Assembly (NCBI RefSeq): GCF_000016325.1
Contig: NC_009436.1
Location: 2,418,001-2,482,000 of the forward strand
Length of the DNA: 64,000 nucleotides
Direction of reading: 5' to 3'
Origin: Enterobacter sp. 638
GTDB taxonomy: Bacteria; Pseudomonadota; Gammaproteobacteria; Enterobacterales; Enterobacteriaceae
Shown here: positions 58,490-64,000 of the stretch, piece by piece
How the letters are laid out: each line of letters starts with the position of its first letter
Position numbering within the stretch: position 1 is the first letter of the stretch
Position numbers and translations under genes: made by a program
Notes under the pieces: generated by a model
What the model saw: the letters and a program-made list of their open reading frames with translations, nothing else
Databases searched by the model: none
What the model was told of the DNA's origin: nothing

Positions 58490-59410
58490 CTAGTAGCGAA
58501 TTTTCGGGTCGATAACGGCATACAGCACATCGACAACGGCGTTAAAGAGGATCGTCAGCGCACCGACGAGAATCGTCAGGCTCAGTACTAACGAATAGTC
58601 ACGGTTCAACGCGCCATTCACGAACAGCTGGCCGATACCCGGCAGGCCATAGATAGTCTCGATAACCATAGAGCCGGTGATAATCCCGACAAACGCTGGC
58701 CCCATGTACGAGAGTACAGGCAGCAGCGCAGGTTTCAACGCGTGGCGAAGCACAATGCGATGCATCGGCAAGCCTTTAGCGCGCGCGGTACGAATGAAGT
58801 TTGAGTGCAACACTTCAATCATCGAACCACGGGTGATACGCGCGATACTGGCAATGTATGCCAGCGATAATGCCACCATCGGCAAAATCATGTACTTCGG
58901 TGCCCCGCCGTTCCAGCCGCCTCCGGGCAGCCATTTCAGCGTTATGGCAAACACCATCACCAGCAACGGCGCAACAACGAAACTGGGTATAACGACCCCG
59001 GTCATTGCTATCCCCATCACTGAATAATCCCATTTGGTATTTTGTTTGAGCGCGGCGATAACCCCTGCGCTGACGCCAAGAACAACGGCGAGAATAAAGG
59101 CCGCGGCGCCTAATTTAGCCGAAACGGGGAAGCTTGCAGCCACCAGGTCGTTTACGGAATAGTCTTTGTATTTGAATGACGGTCCAAAATCACCCTGCGC
59201 CAGCTGCTTCAAATAATTGAAGTACTGGGTAGAGATGGGATCGTTTAAATGGTATTTGGCTTCGATGTTCGCCATCACTTCTGGCGGCAGCGCGCGCTCA
59301 CTGGTAAACGGACTACCCGGGGCGAGTCGCATCATGAAAAACGAAATAGTAATAAGAATAAAGAGCGTCGGTATCGCTTCAAGACAGCGACGTAAGATAA
59401 ATTTCAACAT
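58490..59410 (-). CDS. oppB: Oligopeptide ABC transporter permease OppB
   Basis: The 306-residue permease has six spans and the EAA loop (FIRTARAKGLPMHRIVLRHALKPALL). It starts MLKFILRRCLEAIPTLFILI, as in E. coli. Confidence 0.96.
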   Translation of the reverse strand: MLKFILRRCLEAIPTLFILITISFFMMRLAPGSPFTSERALPPEVMANIEAKYHLNDPISTQYFNYLKQLAQGDFGPSFKYKDYSVNDLVAASFPVSAKLGAAAFILAVVLGVSAGVIAALKQNTKWDYSVMGIAMTGVVIPSFVVAPLLVMVFAITLKWLPGGGWNGGAPKYMILPMVALSLAYIASIARITRGSMIEVLHSNFIRTARAKGLPMHRIVLRHALKPALLPVLSYMGPAFVGIITGSMVIETIYGLPGIGQLFVNGALNRDYSLVLSLTILVGALTILFNAVVDVLYAVIDPKIRY

Positions 59411-59501
59411 TGCCCGTACCTTCTGGCGTGTGCCTTTTACACATGCTCACTCAATTCGAAATGAATGATGCCGTGTAGTTAGTGCGATGAGTTAAGACAC
59501 A

Positions 59502-59525
59502 GTGGGGCAAATTGCTTTGCCCCAC
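59502..59525 (-). promoter_or_regulatory. Hairpin between oppA and oppB
   Basis: GTGGGGCAAA-GCAA-TTTGCCCCAC just after the oppA stop. It lacks a long T run, so it may stabilise the oppA mRNA or partly terminate, giving more OppA than permease. Confidence 0.65.
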
Positions 59526-59534
59526 GGATTGCCA

Positions 59535-61169
59535 TTAATGCTTAATGATGTACAGATCTTTGGTGTAGATGTTGTCCATCGGGTCTTTGCCGGTATAACC
59601 GCCAACCCAAGGTTTCACCAGACGCGCGTTCACATAGTAGTAAACCGGTACAATCGCAGAGTCTTTACCCAACTGCTGCTCCGCTTTGTCGTACTGAGCG
59701 GAACGCTGTGCTTCGTCGGTGGCTTTCAGAGACTCTTTCATGATCGCGTCAAACGCCGGGCTCTTATAGTGCGCGGTGTTCATCGAGCTGTCAGAAAGCA
59801 TCGTGTTCAGGAAGGATGTTGGTTCGTTGTAATCCGCACACCAGCCTGCACGCGCCACGTCATAGTTGCCCTGATGACGGGTATCCAGGAAGGTTTTCCA
59901 CTCCTGGTTAACCAACTTCACGTCAACACCCAGGTTTTTCTTCCAGATGGAGGACGCGGCGATCGCCAGTTTTTTGTGCAGATCTGACGTGTTATACAAC
60001 AGGTCAAATTTCAGTGGTTTGTCAGCGGTGTAGCCCGCTTCAGCCAGCAGTTTTTTAGCTTCTTCGTTACGTTTTTCCTGAGTCCAGGTGAACCACTCAG
60101 GTTTGGTCAGTTTCGCGCCGTCAGCATATGGCGGGGTATAACCGAAAGCTGGAAGATCGCCCTGCGCTTTCACTTTGTTCACGATGATATCGCGATCAAG
60201 ACCCAGCTTCAGCGCAGTACGAACGCGCGCGTCGTTGAACGGTGCTTTCTGGTTGTTGATTTCATAGTAATAAGTACACAGATACGGATCGACGTGAACT
60301 TCTGTCGGGATCTCTTTCTTCAGTTTCTGGAAGAGTTCAATCGGCAGGTTGTTATAGGTCATATCGATTTCACCGCTGCGGTAGCGGTTAACGTCAGTGA
60401 CTTCTGAAGAAATAGGCAGATAAGTGATCTGATCAACGATGGTTTTGGCGTTATCCCAGTAGTTGGTATTACGCTCCATCACGATGCGTTCGTTAACAAC
60501 CCAGTCTTTCAGCTTATACGCACCGTTGGTCACGATGTTCGCAGGCTGAGTCCATTTTTCGCCAAATTTTTCGATGGCGGCTTTATTGACCGGGGACATT
60601 GCCGGGTTAACCAGCAATTTGTAGAAATAGGGAACCGGTTCGCTCAGTGTGACTTCCAGAGTGTGGTCGTCAACTGCTTTCACGCCAAGTTCAGACGGTT
60701 TCTTTTTGCCGTCGATGATTTCATCAACGTTCAGGATGTGACCATATTGCGGATAGCTCGCATACGGGGACGCGGTATTAGGATCAACCAGACGCTGCCA
60801 GCTATACACGAAATCTTGTGCGGTGACAGGTTCACCGTTGGACCATTTTGCGTCTTTACGCAGGTGGAATGTCCAGACTTTAAAGTCTTTGTTATCCCAG
60901 CTTTCAGCCACACCGGGGATTGGGTGACCGTCTTTCGTTGAGGTAATCAGCAGGCCTTCAAACAGGTCGCGGCTGATGTTTGCTTCCGGAACGCCTTCGA
61001 TTTTGTTCGGGTCAAGAGACTGTGGCTCTGCACCGTTGTTTCGAATCATGGTTTGCTTTTCTGCCAATGCAATTCCGGCAGGCACTTCGGCAGCCATTGC
61101 CATATTACCCGCGATTAGCGCAGTGAAAATTCCCGCGGCAATCAGATTTTTTTTTGTGATGATGGACAT
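59535..61169 (-). CDS. oppA: Periplasmic oligopeptide-binding protein OppA
   Basis: The 544-residue SBP_bac_5 protein has a signal peptide (AAGIFTALIAGNMAMAAEVP, cut after AMA) and the family opening NNGAEPQSLDPNKIEGVPEA. It binds 2-5-residue peptides for OppBCDF. The leader ends CAACACAATG, a C/A-rich start region like the known GcvB target of E. coli/Salmonella oppA. Confidence 0.96.
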   Translation of the reverse strand: MSIITKKNLIAAGIFTALIAGNMAMAAEVPAGIALAEKQTMIRNNGAEPQSLDPNKIEGVPEANISRDLFEGLLITSTKDGHPIPGVAESWDNKDFKVWTFHLRKDAKWSNGEPVTAQDFVYSWQRLVDPNTASPYASYPQYGHILNVDEIIDGKKKPSELGVKAVDDHTLEVTLSEPVPYFYKLLVNPAMSPVNKAAIEKFGEKWTQPANIVTNGAYKLKDWVVNERIVMERNTNYWDNAKTIVDQITYLPISSEVTDVNRYRSGEIDMTYNNLPIELFQKLKKEIPTEVHVDPYLCTYYYEINNQKAPFNDARVRTALKLGLDRDIIVNKVKAQGDLPAFGYTPPYADGAKLTKPEWFTWTQEKRNEEAKKLLAEAGYTADKPLKFDLLYNTSDLHKKLAIAASSIWKKNLGVDVKLVNQEWKTFLDTRHQGNYDVARAGWCADYNEPTSFLNTMLSDSSMNTAHYKSPAFDAIMKESLKATDEAQRSAQYDKAEQQLGKDSAIVPVYYYVNARLVKPWVGGYTGKDPMDNIYTKDLYIIKH

Positions 61170-61396
61170 TGTGTTGATACTCCACTCATTATAATTACTG
61201 GTTTTATAACCAGCCTGTTTAATTCCCCTGAGGGGCCCTGAACAACGCAGGAGTTCAGCTGCTGTCAGGTCGTTTACTTCTTGCTATCACCGACTTTACT
61301 TATTGCTGATGACTCGTATGGCCACCTTGCGTCGATTCCTGACACGCCTCCCCTGTTTTGAGACGTGTGATATCAGGCTGAGATGAGCGTTATATT

Positions 61397-61411
61397 TGAA
61401 AATCATTCTCA
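61397..61411 (-). promoter_or_regulatory. Fur-box-like site upstream of opp
   Basis: TGAGAATGATTTTCA matches the 7-1-7 Fur consensus TGATAATNATTATCA at 12 of its 14 defined positions, about 230 bp upstream of oppA. Confidence 0.45.
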
Positions 61412-61897
61412 TCTACAGGAATACTGGAGCAAAATATAAGGCCGGAAAGTACCAAATGGCTTAATTTCGCGCCAATACATTTTGCAAATTTGTTAAGCAA
61501 TTCTCTTTTACTACGATGGGGTTTTCGGTGAGGGCTGCCTTGCCGTACTACAGACACATTGAAAACACAGAACATTCAATGTGATAGCGAGATTCATCTC
61601 TCGTCGCGCTTCGCTGCGCTATCATCGACTCGTATTTGTACAAAAAATTAACAACTGGTTATTATTTAGCACATTCATCTAGGTGAATGTTGAAATTACT
61701 AATAACATTTCAGTTATCTCACAGCAAGCCCCAGAGTATCATGTGATTAAAATAACAGACTGTTTGCGCGGTTTGTGTGCAGAGAAAAGGGAGGGAAACA
61801 ACTAAGTTACTGAAATGTAAAGAGAGTGATTTATTAGCGGAAATTATTATTTCTTGTGAAGATTTCAACTTTATTTATATGATTTGCTGATAATAAC

Positions 61898-61924
61898 GAA
61901 AAAAAACGGAGCCACTGGCTCCGC
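61898..61924 (-). terminator. Terminator after ychE
   Basis: CGGAGCC-AGT-GGCTCCG followed by T8 on the minus strand. Confidence 0.85.
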
Positions 61925-61941
61925 CCTTTCATATGAAATGA

Positions 61942-62589
61942 TTAATTCACCAGGCCCGGGAAAATACTTTTCAGCCCCGTCACAATGAATTCGATTCCCA
62001 ACGCCATCAGCAACAAGCCCATAATTCGGGTAATTACGTTGATACCGGTTTGCCCCAGTAAACGTACAAGCCAGGGAGCAATGCGAAACACGCCCCAACA
62101 ACACAGCGCAAAAAGCGCAATAGCGATCGAAAAACCGATCAAATGCACCAGATTATGATAGCGCGTGCCCCAGACGATAGTGGAACTGATCGCACCGGGT
62201 CCCGCCATTAAAGGCAGTGCAAGTGGAACGACGCCTATGCTTTCGCGAACCGCGGATTCTGATTTTTCCTGCTTGTTCTGTTTGTCTTCACCCAATTTTC
62301 CGCTGATCATTGACATCGCAATCGTCACGACGAGAATGCCACCCGCGATACGGAAGGAGTCAATGGAGATGCCGAAGATTTGCAGAATCGAGTCGCCAAG
62401 AAAAAGTGACGTCAGCAATATGATGGCGACGGACAGATTGGCTGTCAGGTTAGTTTTATTTCGGGCAACCGCCGTCTGGTAGCTCGTCATACTAATGAAT
62501 ACTGGGATGATCCCCACCGGGTTAACGAGTGCGAACAAACCAATAAAAAATTTGAAATAGGTAGAAAAATCAAAGAGCAATGGGGTCAC
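61942..62589 (-). CDS. ychE: MarC-family membrane protein YchE
   Basis: The 215-residue protein has six spans, with GLFALVNPVGIIPVFISMT near the start and VPLALPLMAGPGAISSTIVWG in the middle, the MarC/NAAT-family signatures. Function in E. coli is uncertain (amino-acid transport has been proposed). It lies between oppA and adhE, as in E. coli. Confidence 0.94.
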   Translation of the reverse strand: MTPLLFDFSTYFKFFIGLFALVNPVGIIPVFISMTSYQTAVARNKTNLTANLSVAIILLTSLFLGDSILQIFGISIDSFRIAGGILVVTIAMSMISGKLGEDKQNKQEKSESAVRESIGVVPLALPLMAGPGAISSTIVWGTRYHNLVHLIGFSIAIALFALCCWGVFRIAPWLVRLLGQTGINVITRIMGLLLMALGIEFIVTGLKSIFPGLVN

Positions 62590-63076
62590 AATTAGCTCCG
62601 CAAATCAGCATAGCCCGAACAATAAATTAAAGGGAGTAAATCCGCGCTGAAGATACGCTTTTTATCAGCATACTTCACCAGAAATCTGCTCCAAAACGCT
62701 ATGAATTTCATGTGTTAAGTATATGTGTCACTGATGGAATATTCGATTCCATTACTTTTGTAATTATTTAACACTTGATATGATTACTCAAAATACACGT
62801 GCTGAAAGGTATCAGCTTCGGTATAAATTGATTCAGATCATGTTTTCCGTACTCAGAAGTGAGTAATCTTGATGACACCAACAGGGAGTGGGCCTCATAA
62901 AAAGGGATGATGCTAAAGTCAGGCTCTTTTAGTAAGTTAGTGCCGGAGAGTTGATTGCGAACCTCAGTAAACCTTTGTTTTATTGTGTGTAAAGCAAGTA
63001 CTGACACCTCGGCTATACTGGTGTCGTATTGAGCGCTGGTTTACTAAAAGAGTTTAAACATTATCAGGAGAGCATT
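62590..63076. other. adhE regulatory region
   Basis: These 487 bp precede adhE; in E. coli the corresponding region carries multiple promoters and a long leader. I see an AGGAGAGCATT ribosome site and no gene; a 79-codon minus-strand frame (62768-63007) has no ribosome site. Confidence 0.6.
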
Positions 63077-64000
63077 ATGGCTGTTACTAATATCGCTGAA
63101 CTTAACGCACTCGTTGAGCGCGTCAAAAAGGCCCAGCGTGAATATGCCAATTTCACCCAAGAACAGGTTGATAAAATCTTCCGCGCAGCCGCACTGGCTG
63201 CTGCAGATGCTCGAATCCCTCTCGCTAAAATGGCCGTTGCCGAATCTGGCATGGGTATCGTTGAAGATAAAGTGATCAAAAACCACTTCGCTTCAGAGTA
63301 TATCTACAACGCCTATAAAGATGAGAAGACGTGTGGCGTTCTGGATGAAGATCATACGTTCGGTACTATCACTATCGCAGAGCCAATCGGCATCATTTGC
63401 GGTATCGTTCCGACAACCAACCCGACTTCTACCGCCATCTTCAAATCACTCATCAGCCTGAAGACCCGTAACGCAATTATCTTCTCTCCACACCCACGCG
63501 CTAAAGATGCGACAAACAAAGCGGCAGATATTGTTCTGCAGGCAGCTATCGCAGCGGGTGCACCAAAAGATCTGATCGGTTGGATTGACCAGCCTTCTGT
63601 TGAACTGTCCAACGCTTTGATGCACCACCCAGATATCAACATGATTCTGGCAACTGGTGGCCCAGGCATGGTTAAAGCCGCATACAGCTCCGGTAAACCT
63701 GCAATCGGTGTTGGCGCCGGTAACACCCCTGTTGTCGTTGACGAAACCGCCGACATCAAACGTGTTGTTGCGTCTATTCTGATGTCTAAAACCTTCGATA
63801 ACGGCGTAATCTGTGCGTCAGAGCAGTCAGTTATCGTTGTTGACTCTGCATACAACGCAGTGCGTGAGCGTTTTGCTACCCACGGCGGTTACATGCTGCA
63901 GGGTAAAGAGCTGAAGGCCGTTCAGGATATCATTCTGAAAAATGGTGCACTGAACGCAGCAATTGTTGGTCAACCGGCTGCTAAAATTGCAGAACTGGCA
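63077..64000 (+). CDS. adhE: Bifunctional aldehyde-alcohol dehydrogenase AdhE (N-terminal 308 codons)
   Basis: The visible part is the CoA-acylating aldehyde dehydrogenase domain: MAVTNIAELNALVERVKKAQ, IPTT-type NAD region (GIVPTTNPTSTAIFKSLISL), GVGAGNTPVVVDETAD, and the catalytic Cys246 in FDNGVICASEQS. The alcohol dehydrogenase half lies beyond the window. AdhE turns acetyl-CoA to ethanol in fermentation and forms spirosomes. Confidence 0.97.
   Translation, partial: MAVTNIAELNALVERVKKAQREYANFTQEQVDKIFRAAALAAADARIPLAKMAVAESGMGIVEDKVIKNHFASEYIYNAYKDEKTCGVLDEDHTFGTITIAEPIGIICGIVPTTNPTSTAIFKSLISLKTRNAIIFSPHPRAKDATNKAADIVLQAAIAAGAPKDLIGWIDQPSVELSNALMHHPDINMILATGGPGMVKAAYSSGKPAIGVGAGNTPVVVDETADIKRVVASILMSKTFDNGVICASEQSVIVVDSAYNAVRERFATHGGYMLQGKELKAVQDIILKNGALNAAIVGQPAAKIAELA

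Larger units (their letters stand above)
61170..61941. other. Long opp leader/promoter region
   Basis: These 772 bp between ychE and oppA hold no credible gene. They contain a Fur-box-like TGAGAATGATTTTCA (61397-61411, minus strand), CG-rich hairpin sequence at 61605-61625, and the ychE terminator at 61898-61924. The opp promoter must lie here. Confidence 0.55.

Noticed and set aside
62768..63007. 79-codon minus-strand frame upstream of adhE
   Set aside because: Lies in the adhE leader, lacks a ribosome site and has no recognised family.

Overview
The window is enterobacterial chromosome (Enterobacter/Citrobacter/Salmonella-type Enterobacteriaceae) carrying a lambdoid, HK97-morphology prophage. 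The host assignment rests on the block ompW-yciC-yciB-yciA-tonB-yciI ... yciY-clsA-yciU ... oppFDCBA-ychE-adhE, which follows the order known from E. coli and Salmonella. Several local differences are present: kch is absent, a smaller ion channel lies beside oppF, and a ketopantoate-reductase-like/EamA/LysR group follows yciI. The genus cannot be fixed from sequence inspection alone.

Positions 1 to about 33.9 kb are prophage; its left end lies outside the window. From the immunity region (28.2-28.9 kb) the right early operon runs on the minus strand: Cro-like, YmfL-like, DnaT-domain replication protein, P-like protein, PerC-like, DUF977, an amber-interrupted gene, small genes, a LexA-controlled DinI-like gene, RusA, DUF968 and DUF1133. 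It is followed by a late promoter with a nearby terminator, then DNA methyltransferase, pinholin, SAR endolysin and Rz/Rz1. An accessory stretch comes next (membrane moron, a two-domain glycosyltransferase, two small plus-strand genes including an IraP-like anti-adapter, a second glycosyltransferase). Then come HNH, terS, terL, a fused prohead protease-capsid protein, portal, a head-fibre-like protein, head-tail joining genes, tail tube, the G/GT chaperones with a lambda-type slippery site, a YafO-type toxin with an unrecognised partner, and the tape measure gene, cut by the window edge. The left early operon runs on the plus strand: two small proteins, a cysteine-free Rrf2/IscR-like regulator, a RecE-N-domain/DEDDh exonuclease fusion, excisionase and a lambda-type integrase next to the right attachment end.

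From 33.96 kb the chromosome resumes: yedE-yedF, an orphan PTS IIB-like protein, a GNAT enzyme, ygaV-ygaP (sulfur-responsive repressor and membrane rhodanese), a TetR-controlled redox cluster (Old Yellow Enzyme, two SDRs, a membrane protein, a medium-chain reductase), a YagU-family protein, ompW, yciCBA, tonB and yciI. The following genes encode transport and regulation (PanE-like, EamA, LysR, DUF2569, LeuE), cardiolipin synthase, YciU, an ion channel, the whole opp operon, ychE and the first 308 codons of adhE.

The observations I would check first are: (a) the YafO-like toxin with an unrecognised upstream partner inside the tail operon; (b) two identical-geometry pairs of 20-bp palindromes bracketing a membrane moron; (c) an IraP-like anti-adapter gene in the late region; (d) two phage glycosyltransferases; (e) a 16-bp element present four times, each copy in or just ahead of an early gene; (f) a 40-bp perfect direct repeat with adjoining hairpins ahead of two small genes; (g) an in-frame amber codon in a conserved-looking early gene; and (h) the RecE/DEDDh fusion. 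All functional statements come from reading the sequence and recalled families; no database search was run.
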